64,000 nucleotides of DNA, taken from the NCBI RefSeq assembly GCF_032854445.1, contig NC_088302.1, positions 18,535,338 through 18,599,337 of the forward strand, given 5' to 3'. Under the pieces are notes generated by a model, which was not told where the DNA came from, made no database searches, and saw only the letters and a program-made list of their open reading frames with translations. This stretch comes from Liolophura sinensis (taxonomy: Eukaryota; Mollusca; Polyplacophora; Chitonida; Chitonidae). Shown here one piece after another: positions 1 through 12,276 of this stretch (positions are counted from its first letter, which is position 1; every line of letters starts with the position of its first letter). The translations under genes and the position numbers were made by a program.

Positions 1-1702
1 TATGCAGCCAAAATAAAAACCCTGCAATAACAGGCAGAAATAGATAGATGGGAGTATCAGGGGTAAAAAAAAAGTGTGACTTTTAAATGATCACCTTTTT
101 TGCATTAAAATAACAAAGGATCGTTGACTGGTGATAGACAGTGGGACTAAATAAATGAAGTGAGTGCGAGCCACATGAAGACTGTGGAGCTGTGATGTGC
201 GAGACGTAATCGAGGGGCTGAGGAGAAAAACCACCACGCATGGGATATTTATTTACATAACGGAAATATGTTGTCGACTGACGCATATCCCTGGCACTTG
301 ACTTAAAGAAGTGCAAGTATTGGCATTCATGTAAAACAAATTGTTGAATTCAAGGATTACACTGTCACATCATGTGATCCATTTCACTTCCTTTGGATTG
401 CTCTGACCTCATCGTATTGATTCCCCATTACAGCGCTGTGTAAAACCTATTATTGAAATGGACAACAATCCAGCTATGATATTCTCGTGCTGTAACAGGC
501 TCTTGCCTGTGATCAGCCGAGGCGACTGGCAAGTGACTGTTAGCCCGCACAGGCTCTAATGCTAAAACAGCATGACAGTAAGGGATGAGCAAACTCAATC
601 CTCAACCAATTAACTAAATAAACATAACAGATAAAACCCTGCGGAATTACATGGATAGCTCCAAACTTGAGATTTGTATTAGGAAATGTTACACTCAGAA
701 TCAACATCTTTGAGATGTCCTGTGTTACTCAATAAAAAAAAAATTCTAACCTAGCGCTAAGGTCTCCAAGAACATAAACTGAAATTTCTTGATATTATGT
801 GTCATTTATCACCCAAACTTGCTGAACATTTCCTGTAGAGATCAAAAGTGCTTGAGATACTGCTTTTAGATAAAGATCATTCCAGTGTAAAATAAAAAAA
901 AATATGTACATGCACCAGATTCACAATTGTGATGTCACTTTAGGTATTTGAGACAATTAGGAAAAAGACATTTCTTATGCCATCTGTCCTGAACAACTAA
1001 GTTTATAGACAGATTCCTCCAGATGTAGTGGCTAAAAAGTTTCAAGGCATGGTTACCTTGGTAACCATTAAATAATTCAGGAACCTGTACATGCAGAAAA
1101 CACAAAGGATTGAAATAGATTTTCTAAAAAAAACATAACATGTAATTTGTAATTGTCATATTCAGTCAAAATAAGCACAATTATAAGAGTCCGCTCTCAG
1201 AAGGATCTTCATTAAGAGTATATATTTTAAATGTAACAATAATTAAATTATAATGAGTTTCCAGAGACACAATATGTAATTTCGGCAATTCACTTTCATA
1301 ACTTTTTAATATATTTTACGATTCCAAAAAGCTAGGGGCCTCTTAGGTGTTTTAAATTTCAACTTTAAGAATTTAAAGCTTGCAGCAAGCATTTAAATTA
1401 TAGATCAAAATTTTGCCTTCTAGCTTCAAACTTTATGGAGTCAGCCACTAAATCTAAAAATAAAATCTGTCCTGCTAAACTGTGCCCACTGGCTGTAAAT
1501 AGTATATGCGCTCATCTAGTTTGCAAAGAAAAAAAAAATTAGACTTGATCAATACTTTGTTTTGCACAGGCTTATATTTAAGTATTCCTGCATGTGGCTG
1601 AAGCTTTGTGGGTGGAAGGGAAATTTAGCTGGGCTGGACCACAGTCTTTAACGAATTGCTTCTGGCATGTACCCTAATACAGGTAGAAATGAGGAGACTT
1701 AC
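1..1702 (-). other. basonuclin intron 2 (partial), no exon seen
   Basis: This stretch follows the exon-2 donor of the basonuclin gene in the direction of transcription, so it is the start of the next intron. It is AT-rich, with A-runs. I looked on the minus strand for the next basonuclin block and saw no convincing coding segment. The next exon is inferred to lie left of base 1. Confidence 0.6.
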
Positions 1703-1805
1703 CATGGGCTACCCATCCATGCTTGCATGTGTCACAGATCCGCAGCTGAAGTTTTCCTGGGGCGAAACATTCACAGGGGCAGTTTGGCAGTGTACAGCGA
1801 ATGGC
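1703..1805 (-). CDS. BNC: basonuclin coding exon 2 (N-terminal Cys/His motif)
   Basis: This 103-base exon is bounded on the minus strand by an acceptor (cttttcag before base 1805) and a consensus donor (gtaagt at 1702-1697). It starts in phase 0 and ends after one base of a codon. The translation starts [14 protein letters not shown] and ends CKHGWVAH. Counting from the start Met it has Cys at 7, 12, 14, 16, 27 and 30 and His at 32 and 37, a plausible metal-binding cluster. Vertebrate basonuclins begin MAEAI.CTL.NC.C..F.PGK followed by [13 protein letters not shown], so the match covers the whole exon (from memory, no search run). Basonuclins are nuclear transcription factors with paired C2H2 fingers; those fingers are encoded in later exons outside the window. 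Whether this is a BNC1 or BNC2 co-orthologue cannot be told; a single ancestral gene is likely in an invertebrate. Confidence 0.88.
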
Positions 1806-4800
1806 CTGAAAAGGTAATAAACACATGCTGTAATTAACACCCTGATCGTTACAGCCTGGGTACAGTGACCCCAGTCAAGTGCAGTCTAATCTAATAATCA
1901 TACTGTGGTATTATAGGCCACATGACTTTTTTTTATGTTTCTATTAATCTACACCTGATCAAGTGTGATAACTTTCCACGAAACGGATAAAGACTTTGAG
2001 TGCATACGTGAATATGATGTTAATAACATAATAATCATTCTAAATTTAAGTAGTATTTTTGCACCTTTTGTTACATTTTTTTTTAACATAGTGGGACATC
2101 ATCCTGCACATAGCTAAGGATGAAAACATCTAATTATGATAAGAATATTTGCCTTTATGACTTATCATTCACTGTTACAGCTCATTTAATATTTATAACA
2201 TTAGGTACATGTACATGTGCGTGATGTGACAGTAGTGACCAGCGGTCAGTCAGTGGCTAACCCTTCATCTCCCAAGGTGTTAATCATTCAAAATTAACAG
2301 ATGGCCAACTGTCAAATAAATCACAGGCGACACTTATTTCATCAATCCTTTAACACCTTTTCTTGCAGAAAACATCCCTACAATTTTAATTCAGCTACGT
2401 CAAAATGTGAAGACCAGTGATGATATGATCACCTGGTTAGCTTTCCAGATTTGATAACACATGTAAACAATAAGGATCTAGATAGAAAAATATGTACTCA
2501 TTGTCCACAACCCTTACTAAAACATAGCCACATAGTTCCTGAATGAGTGACGGAATACCTGTACATATATAAAACAGATATAACTTCTCAAACAATGATA
2601 CATGTATTTTCTTACATACTGTATTATACAAATCAAAAATCGGCTGGAGCAGCTATTTACTGCAAAAAAAGAGAAGAAAATAAGCAACTGAAAACAGGGT
2701 GCATAATACATACAAGTAGCATGCCAACAACCAAACAAATGTATCAAATAACAGAAAAATTCTAGAATCAATGCATAGTGCTAGCTGTTTTTCCATTCCC
2801 ATGCAAACGAACTGCCTGATTTTCCAGTTCATTAGCTCCCTTAGCCCAGGTGGGCTTGTTCAGCTAGTTTTTTTCAAACCAAGCTGGAAAAGAGCAAGGT
2901 ACAGTAGTAGTACAGAGATGCATTTGCTTATAATGAACGTTAAACTCCTTCGTGTTAACTGCAGAAGAAGTATTTAGTATTCTGATATATCAACACAGCC
3001 TACATATACACTGTAGTCTCAGTACTAACAAATTAACAACTAACATTAGTAATCAGAAGACGTATCTTTGGTTTACATGTTTCTGTTAAAAGGTCATCAG
3101 ATTTGTCTTGTGTAAACACAATTATTCTGTGGAAACTTGTACTTGCTGCCGAATTTCTTTTGAGGGGAAGCAACATTCACAAATACTGCTAGAGTACCAC
3201 ATAGTCCTTGTTTTCAGAATGAGGTATTACAACAAGTAGAGGTTTCACAAGATGTTTCACAAGTTATCATTGCATTCACTAGGAGTAGTCCTTTCAGAAA
3301 AATGTGTACATGTATGTACAACAGGTCAGGGAAGAAAACAGTAAACAGTAACATAAACAGTCAAACAGACAACTTTATTAAAGTGATTTCAGTGTTGTTA
3401 TAAAATAATAGCTAATTTGACAAACGGCTTAATGACCCTCATTTATTATCCCCTTGATTAATAAAAATTAAAAGTGAATAAAATTTGAATGTTTTTTTGA
3501 AATGTGAATACAATGAAGCCAGAAGATATAGATTGTCCAAGAAGGCCTACTGGCAAATGGATTTTGGGATCAGACTCACAGAATGATTTGTGGAGCTATC
3601 CTTGCAATTTTAAGTTTATAAAACAAACACATGATGCTCAGCTTCTTAAAATATATATCACAAAACTGTAAACATGTTGAAATTAAGTTGAAAAGTCCAA
3701 AAGTGAGCACTGATAAATCTTGCTGCAGGTATAATGTTATGCATATATGGAGATCGGTTTGAATACCCGAAATGATCTCTGTCAAATGGCTGATGATGAA
3801 CATGTAGGAAAGGGTTGGCAGCAAATGTGAGAAGAGGGCAGATCAAAGCTGAGGGAGGGAGTGGAGGGGGAGTGGAGGAGTAGGCAGGGAGAGAAAGTGA
3901 ATGAGAGGGATGGCCAGCACAGAGAGTACCAGACAGTACACCGAATTTGTGGCCTCACCTGGTCTGGCGAACATTGAGATGGGTTTGACAAACTGGATAT
4001 AACCTCAGACAGGGAACCTCTCAGTGAATTTTCCTCACAATCCATGCAGCCCTTTTGGAAGAGATGTTAAATCATAACATGTGCTCAAGACTGGGAAGCA
4101 CAGCACAGTGCGGGGAAATAAACGATAAAAACAAAACGAAATCAGAAGATGTTAGTTCCAAAATGAGCAATAATATATGATGAATATTAATACATGTACT
4201 TTAGTATAAAATTCAAGAAACAAACATTAGTTAACTCTGAGGAACATAACAGAGTTTGCATAACCCCTCTAAACATGGCCTCATTTTTTTCGTCTTAAAA
4301 CTTTCACATTTTTTAAAATTCATTTGTTCATGTGCAATAAATACCTTGCCTAAGAAATATATAAGACAATGTTATCTCATGTTTGACTTTCATAGATATA
4401 ACAACAACAACAAAAAAAAACAACTTCCCCTTCACAGAACAACAATATATGAGCAGAAACAAGAAAAACATTTTGATTGTAATGAACTATTCACGAGCCA
4501 AATAAATTTGATATTTACATTATACTATACATGTACTTAAGTCAAAGTGAATCCATAAACAAAAAGCACAGCAGAGCAAATTAAAATGCAAAAAAAATTC
4601 TCAAAAAATCAACAGAGATCACTAAATATAATCAATCAATCACATCAATAAATTCATGCTGCATTGACAAGGCAGACAAATAATTATGAATAAGAAGCAA
4701 TTAACTAAATGAAATGCTAAACATGACTGGCAATTGATTATTAAAAATATGTAGACTGTTGTGGACATACAAACACAAATATTTCACTAACTACATGTTA

Positions 4801-7800
4801 CTCTCCCTAGTCCATCGTTCATAATGGAAGAAATTTAACATGAAACAATATAGAAACAGTCAGTTAAATCACTTCACCATCATCTGATAAAGTTTACTGG
4901 GCTTAGTATTGTTTGGTTGCTAAAGTTTCTCAAAGTTTTGATTCATCAAAATTCAATAACCAATTGATATGTCTGTGGAGAAATGTACATAGCTGACCAA
5001 TAACTTCTCCAGAGAATGGACATGGTTGTGCTAAGTCAGACATTTCTAAGTGCTACAGCAACTTAGCAAGTCATGAAATGCTGAGCAACAAATGACGCCG
5101 CCAAAGGTGAGAACTGTTGTATTAAATCAAACATACATACTCTTATCAGGCCCCTAGAATATAGCATGATAGCTCCGTTATTCCATTTCCTGTGGTAAAT
5201 ATCATCTGTCCAAGTAAGCGTGCCTGTTTGCAGGCAGAGGCACAGCCGGTTCTTGAACTGCTGGAACTGCTGGCTGCTATCAAAAACATGCCTGGAATGC
5301 TACATACTGGCATATGTCACAAACACTTCTTTTCTTGATGAAACTGCCAAAGGCCCTCCGAACTGGCTTCTGGACTTTTTCCCCCTCCCTACACTCCTAT
5401 CGCAAGCTTTCACAGTGACAATCAGTATAATGAGTTATCCGCATCACCAAAAATCAATAAATGCACAGCAATCTCTCGGGTGGACAACAAGGCTGAATGA
5501 CAAACCCAGAGGGTGCAGAAACACAGCCACCGGCACTGGACAATATTGATTCCTGCGGTTTAAGTTTGTCATCAGCTTGTGTCGGGTTACTTGATGCACT
5601 CCCCTGATATTCAAACTTGTGCAATAAAATGGCAAATTGCTAGAGAGGGAGTGAATTCTTCTGGACTATGATAGAACACTTGCAGCACACCAACTACCTT
5701 TAGATCAATTTTCCACCACAAGATTGAGTAATGGCCGCCTAATCCTTGGTCTCGGCCAGATTTGTTTGCAAACCGGCATCCAATACAAAATACTGTTTAA
5801 TTAGGTTGGAATGTCCTTGTCCCATTATGGCTATTGATTGGCTCATGTAATGTGTAGTTCATGATGCTTGATTGACTATATCTGTCAAGATGCTTCACAG
5901 CCACAAGTAGATCCATTCTGCTGAGTAAAGCTGCCAGACAATATGACCGCAGTAGTCCTGAACTGATGAGTCTTTGGCACTTGAGTTTGTTCTGTCATTT
6001 TACTTCCTAATAATCTGTCTGCACACTAAAGCCCAGCTATAGCCTGATATTTTATTACTTTACCAGATCATAACTCCAATAATATCAGCTTACAGTTTGT
6101 CTTCCTAAATTATACCTAGATTAAATCTATGTCGTCTGCACTAGGAAAAGCGTGCCAAAGTTTCTCTAGCCTTTCAGAAATGTCTATAATTTTGTGATCA
6201 TACTTTAGCCTAAAAACACTGGACTCCCAATCCATCTTGTAGATCTGCATGTTGATTGGCCTGACAATAATCATATAAAGCAGCCCCGCAATTTTATCCT
6301 TTATCTAAAGAGAACATACATCTACACAGTTCTTGTGTAATAAAGCCCAGTAAACAATTACCCCTGGTGAACTGACAACACTGATTGACATGGGAGGAAA
6401 TCATTGGAAGAGGAAAATCGAATTGTAGACATTACCTCCAGTGGCTTCATGGCTGGCCTGACAGTGGCATGCAGCTCAGCAAATCCTGGTCACAGCTCTA
6501 TAACTCCTGTCAAGTAGAAGGGCATGGTGTCTTCAGAAACAGTCAAATAAAAGTTCATTAGTAGAGAGAGTCAGTGTGTGTATTTCATGGGTAATGCTGG
6601 GCTGGTCACAGATAACCAATTTCCTTCTACACTACACTGACAATCTTCTAGGCATCTGTTTCTTCACATATGTACCCCACAGCTGTTTGGAACTGACCCA
6701 ACACTCATGATGTGGCCCCATCCTCAAAAGGAAATGGACCCTGCTTCTCCTGGCTGAGTGGACAAACCAGATATCCACAGGAGTTGTCACTTGATCCTGC
6801 CCCAGCAGGAACATTTAATTAATTGCAGATATGTGGGAGTCACTAGTCACCAAAAGGCTAAACCCTTGTACAAACTATGTGTTTTACTGTACACTGTGAT
6901 GGCACTGCATGTGCATATGGTCACCCTAGCTTAAAACAGGGTAAATAATCCCAACCTGTCAAATGAACCCTCTAACAAGACCACATTTTATTTGGTACTT
7001 CTCTGTCTTTAATGTGCCATCTGGCATCACTGCTGTCATGTCACAGTTAACTGTGCACATTGCGCCATTCTATCAGCAACATTAAATATGTATATCACTG
7101 TGTTGTAATTAAAACAGACCCCATAATCTAATTAATTTGAATTATTTAGTATCTCACTACAGTGGATACACAGTGCGAACTACTTTGCCATGACAGCTTT
7201 AAATAGAGACCAGCAAGTGGAAAATAGGTACATGCTAACACTCCCCTGGTTCATGAAGGTCATAGACAGGCCAGAGTTCTGGCTTGCCTCTATCTCTGCA
7301 TTTCAAGTTACTTACCACTGGCAGTGACAGTTAAACCGCAGCCCTAGCAAGATGCTACTCCAGTGATTCCGAAACCTGATATGGCACATCTGCTTCATGG
7401 CTATCTCTATACCCCCAAGACAGAGCCTAGCATGTAGCTCCCAAATGTCACAGGCCTAGCCCAATGACATACACTCATACATTTACAGGCTTCAGGGATG
7501 AAGCAGTTACATAATTCAATACAAAGCTGTCCCTCTTATCTCTGCTACTGGCTGGACCTTTCTGTATGTATACAGATAAATGATAGTTTTTGTATCATAT
7601 TCTTACACAGATGTCTTAACACATGCAGACACTAAGAACAATCTTTTTTAACTGAGCAAGTTAAAACAAACAAGTGCAATGACACTATATCAGGATGGTG
7701 GAACCAAACTTGAAGGGTTTTGGCTAAACCTAAGTCAGAAGATTATGGAGATACATTCATTCAGAATGCCTTTGTGATTGTCAAATTCTATCCAGTCACT

Positions 7801-8577
7801 GGACAAACTGTGTAACAGTTTCAGCAGGCCTGCAGTTTTTTACTATTATTGGGGAAGGCACACTGGGAAAGGATTTTGCTGCTTGTCACATGTAACTAAA
7901 AAAAAAAAAGTCAGCATAAATCAGTCTAACAGGGTTACAGGAATGGCTTTGGGTCCAAAACAGCCTAACAACTGACGTAAATTCTTGACTCTTTCATCAT
8001 ATTGATTTTGACATCTGTGAATGTCATGTGCTTGACAAGTCCCACATTGGGGAACTAGTGGCTCGACGTTAAACACTGCCAAGATAGGAAATCCCAGAGC
8101 TGTGGGCCTTGCCGCCTTGTCCTGCCTGCATGGTCAGTCCTATCTTGTCTCCATTCCTGACATTCCAATGCACACATCCCTACCGCTAGGGCCGGCATTA
8201 TACCGTCTTCCTCGCGTTGTCGCTACAATACCTCCACAGCCCCGAATGAGCAGCCCTTTGGCCACAGCTACTTGTCAACGTTAATTAAATTTGCCGTCAA
8301 ATACCATCACTCAACAGTAGCTAAACCCCACCATAGGCATCGCAATGGGCTAAGTGTGTGTGTGCCAAGTCCCTGTGCTGGGAGCCGATCGAAGTGGGTC
8401 GCACTGAGCTAAAAGAATCGAAGTTTCTCTGTGACAGTGAGCCTGCGTGCTGCTAAAATAGCACCTACGCCACGGCACATATTTCACAAATGACACGAAA
8501 TAAAAGTCAAACGTCGTCACTAACGGTAATCCAAATTATTCGACTTCATTCGAGATAAGAAGTGACTACCGACTTAC
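1806..8577 (-). other. basonuclin intron 1
   Basis: This is the 6.77-kb intron between the MAE exon and the Cys-rich exon, spliced between phase-0 borders. It holds no recognisable gene. A purine-rich tract lies at 3828-3912. No SINE copy was recognised here, in contrast to the other side of the first exon. Several frames of 60-130 codons are open but lack family resemblance, splice logic or sensible composition. Confidence 0.7.
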
Positions 8578-8586
8578 CTCCGCCAT
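8578..8586 (-). CDS. BNC: basonuclin coding exon 1 (Met-Ala-Glu)
   Basis: On the minus strand ATGGCGGAG is followed directly by the donor gtaagt (8577-8572). The start codon has a good context, with A at -3 and G at +4 (acaaaATGG). These three codons join in phase 0 to exon 2 at 1805, giving MAEAIRCTL, which agrees with the start of vertebrate basonuclins (MAEAI). A nine-base coding part alone would mean nothing. Its support comes from the joined protein, the donor and the position upstream of exon 2 on the same strand. Vertebrate BNC2 also uses further upstream alternative first exons; none is visible here. Confidence 0.82.
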
Positions 8587-8680
8587 TTTGTCTCTGTCGT
8601 CTGCCAGAGGATGGGGATCTTCTGCCGTCTGCTGTGTTGACAGATAAGAGGCTCTAGAGTGTGGGTTATAAGAAGGACAC
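8587..8680 (-). promoter_or_regulatory. basonuclin 5' UTR and proximal promoter candidate
   Basis: This is the sequence immediately upstream of the MAE start on the minus strand. A TTATAA hexamer at 8666-8671 lies about 80 bases before the ATG and could act as a TATA-like element. No initiator can be fixed by eye. The assignment is inferred from position. Confidence 0.35.
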
Positions 8681-9560
8681 ACACTGGCATGTTCACAAGT
8701 AATGGTCGTTGTTTTATTTACAAAAGAGACATATATTTAATGCATGTTTTTTGTTAGTTATGTATGTGGAAATAAAATGAAATAAATTGTAACGTCAGAA
8801 GTCATATAGTAAGAGAATTTTGTCATAAACGTCAACACGGGGTCCAGTAGAGCCTCAGTCCCTTTCGCAATGAATTACGACTTCATCACCAATTGAACTT
8901 TCCCCAAACAAGCATAGTTGTTATCCACATGTCTATAGCTGAAGCCCTTAAACTTCTTCCATAAAATGTTGCCGTTATTTTCCTCAAAATAACTTTTATT
9001 TCCATCGATGGTTGTCGTAACCTTTTTTTCAATCCAATTTACGGCAGAAAGCGGGCTTTCAAAACAGTGAGGTTTTCACGGGTCGTCAAGGTATTTATCT
9101 GTTTATATTTTACCGTAACAGAATTCGAACATATTATCCGTGACACAGAAAAGGAGTTAAACTATCAGGCAATATATCTCTGTCATATGACTCCAATGAA
9201 ATCGTGTAGTATGTCATATTTAGGCTTGTAAATATACGCTTCCCAGTTCCCATTTGGCTCTACATGAACATGTCCTGTCAAGTTTTTCTCGAGACAACAA
9301 CAACAACCAGTGCTAAATGTCTTCGTGTGTAAAAATTGCAATGTAAGCGCGAATACGTTGAACAGGTTTCGTTGGATTTTTTGGAAGTCTGAAAATAGAA
9401 CTACACTCAGTTATGTACTGCCTAATGGACAAGACTGCTGAGCAAATTCTCTTGTTCTTAAATTTAAAAAGTTGCCTGTCGGCGTTGTTGTCAGTGTCAT
9501 TATGCATTAACCAGCTGTTAACGGGAAATGGGCATTCGAGACCACGGACATTCGAGCATT

Positions 9561-10758
9561 TCACTAGTGCGAGGCAGTGGCAAGCAGGAAACGAGGTGAA
9601 AGATATCATGGGAGGGATAGGAAAATGAAAAACATAGGATGATATTAAGAGAAGTATGGCTGATATTAAGTAGAAATTACAGTGTGTAAGAAAACAGAAC
9701 AATGTGCACAGCATATATAAACTGTGAATGTCAATAAAACCTGGTTTTGGACTTATGAGGCCGTGAAGCAGAGTTTTGAATTAATTCCCATGTTATTTAG
9801 TCAATGTTTTCACCTCTATGTGTGAGTGAGTAAGTGTGTTGGTGCGAGTAAAATGGTAAAGGCCTGGATGTCCACGATCTCGAATTACCTAATTTTGATG
9901 TGGGGAAAAATTGCGCCACATTTTTTGTTGTACTACCCCATGGTGTAAACTAATATGCTGGTAAGGGCAATGGTTCATCTCATAACATTGACTTCGTTGC
10001 ATGCTGTGTGCTGTAGTTATGTTCGGCCAAGAATGGACCCAAACCTACGTCAGAATGCATTCCATTTAAAAACCTGATTAAGTTACCTGCCCTAGTCAAG
10101 TATGTCAAAACTGTCAGTATAGGGGATCCTTTGAGCATCGCCAAACATTCTTGGGCCCATGCTGCCTAGTAAATAATGGATTGCTGTTTTCCTTGTAATA
10201 AACTGACGGACAAAAAGATAAGCAGCTAGATGCACTATCTACTTTTCACTCATTATCACCCTAGATTTGTAATATTGGAGCTTTGCTGTAAATGGGAATT
10301 TGTGAGTCATGTAGTCTGCCTGGCCGAGAAACCCAATAGTGCACCTAAATGAAGATAAGGAACGTTAGTGTTTGCAAACTTCAGACCATCGAGACATATA
10401 CATTAGTGTTTGCAAACTTCGAACCATAGAGACATATTGAATGTTTAATTTTGTCTCAAATGCCGTGACAAACTGCCACGGCAACTGCATCAAGTTTTTA
10501 AATAGAGTGCACTCTGACGCAGGTGGTAGACCATCTTCAAGGGGACAAAATTTTTGCCATGCCTAACATCAGAGCAACCTCAGACTAGCAGATGATCACA
10601 CATCCAGTTTATTAGGAAACACTAGTACGCTGAATTTTTGTTTGTTTTGGGTTGTTAAACATGCTTGGTATCCTTTGCTCTGATGTATTTGTATTGACAT
10701 GTAAAAAGTATGTGTAAAGACAGAAGTCTTTCTGGGTTTCGATGTTACGACATCGTGG
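9561..10758. other. spacer between the divergent genes
   Basis: There is no recognisable exon in this stretch. It contains a two-copy 38-bp direct repeat: TTAGTGTTTGCAAACTTC starts at 10365 and again at 10403, followed each time by a diverged CCATCGAGACATA-like segment. Centlein transcription must start somewhere between 8.7 and 15.1 kb, so part of this may be its promoter or first intron. Confidence 0.4.
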
Positions 10759-10783
10759 TGACGTCCTTTTATTCCATGACGTC
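10759..10783 (+). promoter_or_regulatory. pair of CRE-like TGACGTC motifs
   Basis: TGACGTC occurs at 10759-10765 and again at 10777-10783, 18 bases apart. These match the core of ATF/CREB binding sites. They lie about 40-60 bases upstream of an ATG in good context that is followed at once by a splice donor (10822-10831), which makes a promoter role for centlein conceivable. CpG-containing motifs are rare in the surrounding DNA. Confidence 0.3.
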
Positions 10784-10821
10784 GTGTTAGGGCTTGGTGT
10801 GGCAAATCAGTGCATTTTAAC

Positions 10822-10825
10822 ATGG
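10822..10825 (+). other. possible one-codon first coding exon of centlein
   Basis: The sequence aacATGG is followed by a consensus donor gtgagt at 10826-10831. The exon would end after one base of a codon, which is exactly the phase that the next recognised exon (starting with AA at 15139) needs. The join gives Met-Glu-Val-Asp-Leu. The context has A at -3 and G at +4. A four-base match is weak evidence, and vertebrate centlein has a longer N-terminus, so a different first exon is quite possible. Confidence 0.2.
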
Positions 10826-10847
10826 GTGAGTAGGTGGATAAACAGTT

Positions 10848-11478
10848 AGGTACCTCCGTGGCCAAGGGGGTTAGCACGCCAGCTTGGTCCAATGACCGAG
10901 GAGCCCCTCACCAATGCAGTGAGTTCAAGTTCATGCTGACCGGCCCGGATAGCACAGTTGGTAGAGCGTCCGCTTCGGGACCGGTAGATCCAGGATCAAT
11001 CCTTGATCGAGTCACACCTAAGACTTTAAAAGAGGAAGCTGTAACTCCCTCGCTTGGCGTTCAGCATGAAGGGGATAGTGTAACGACTGGTTGACCCGTA
11101 TCAGTATAATGGCTCGGGAGGGCGGCTTACTTGCCTTCGGTAAGTCGTCTCAGTGAAGCAGCACTAAATAAAAGAGCGGTGGAAATCCGTCCTGCAACAA
11201 GGAGGCACATTACACGTACATGCACCCTAATGATTCCTTCGTCGTCATATGACTGAAAAATTGTTGAGTACTACATTAAACCCCAAGCACTCACTCACTC
11301 ACTCAAGTTCATGCTGGTTTCCTCTCCGGCCATACGTGGGAAGGTCTCACAGCTGCATACGGATGGTTGCGAGTTTTTCCTGAGCTCTGCCCGTTTTCCT
11401 CACAGCCGCATTAATATTAGTGAAATATTCTTAAGCACAGCGTGAAACACCAATCAAAGAAATATATAAATATATACA
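10848..11478 (+). mobile_element. SINE family A, interrupted by a family B SINE
   Basis: This is a plus-oriented family A element. Its head (10848-10938) has a tRNA-like box A region and a box B-like GTTCAAGTT. Its body and tail (11317-11478) run from CCTCTCCGGCCATACGTGGG to the tail GTGAAATATTCTTAAGCACAG and an A/T-rich end. The two halves are separated by the B element at 10939-11302. It is diverged from the cleaner copy at 46981-47250. Confidence 0.85.
10939..11302 (+). mobile_element. SINE family B, full length, nested
   Basis: This 364-base element starts with a tRNA-like head (ACCGGCCCGGATAGCACAG). It carries an RNA polymerase III box A (TAGCACAGTTGGTAGAGCG) and a perfect box B match (GATCAATCC, 10994-11002). 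It ends with GACTGAAAAATTGTTGAGTA, TTAAACCCCAAGC and a short ACTC repeat. It is flanked by an exact 14-bp duplication TCAAGTTCATGCTG (10925-10938 and 11303-11316) made from family A sequence, so it inserted into an existing A element. Confidence 0.9.
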
Positions 11479-12276
11479 ATGATGACGTTAATATCATACC
11501 AACTGATGGTGGGGCTAGCTCTAGAAGAGTGTCTATCATTTGAAAACTTTGAGAGGGGTCGTGGGTTTTACAAAGAGATGTTTGACAGAAATATAGTTCT
11601 AAATGAATTATCCTGGCAAATGTAACAATGGATAAAGTAAGCATGCTTCTCTTGAATTAAGGCACGTAGGATCTGCGAGCTGGCTTCAGAAAGTTCTGAG
11701 AATGTGACCTAACTCTTAAAGTGCTGCTTCAGTGCCAAGAGAAATGAGGCAGAAGTGTTAAAAGAATACGAAGGATACCTTATGGAATATAGCTAGCACC
11801 ATGGTTGCAAAAAAATTATGATGAATAACACTTCTTAACCTCTATAAGTGAAGAAAGTTGAAAAACAAAATCCTACTCAGTTTTCGTAAAATTTTTCTGA
11901 TGTGACATGATAATATTCCTGATGTGATGATGAATTAGGCAGACTAAATGTCGAGTGAGGCAGTTATGCTGGAATGATGTCATGCACATTTGACAGTATG
12001 ACTTCATTTGTGGCTATCGGTGATGAGTGACATCACATGTTCTGTGCATGATGTCACACCAGGCAAAATTGGAAATGACTGAAAACATTTGTTTTCACCT
12101 CCTATTGAACTAACAACTGCGGCTTTAATACAATGTATTTTATTTGTTTCAATGTAAGAAAGTAATGCCGACTATCTCGATCTTTATCATTTTAGCTTGC
12201 ATGTTAGATGTACGGGTCGTGACGCTATAGTAACTCTTTAACATTTTCAAATACTAGGCACTGCGATTAGAACTAG

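Larger units (their letters stand above)
8030..9560. promoter_or_regulatory. CpG-richer segment around the basonuclin first exon
   Basis: CpG dinucleotides are visibly denser here (for example 8200-8640, 9030-9090 and 9230-9560) than in the surrounding AT-rich DNA, where they are scarce. The segment straddles the basonuclin start and faces the divergent centlein gene. A CpG-preserved promoter region, possibly serving both genes, is inferred. Density was judged by eye, not computed. Confidence 0.4.

Noticed and set aside
7316-7375. 60-base minus-strand segment with splice-like borders inside basonuclin intron 1
   Set aside because: It would bring a stop codon into the basonuclin frame. At most it is an alternative untranslated exon, and nothing else supports it.
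9413-9628. 71-codon plus-strand frame as the centlein first exon
   Set aside because: It contains no coiled-coil or N-terminal centlein resemblance, and its only donor-like site (GAG then gtgaaa) leaves the wrong phase for the exon at 15139.
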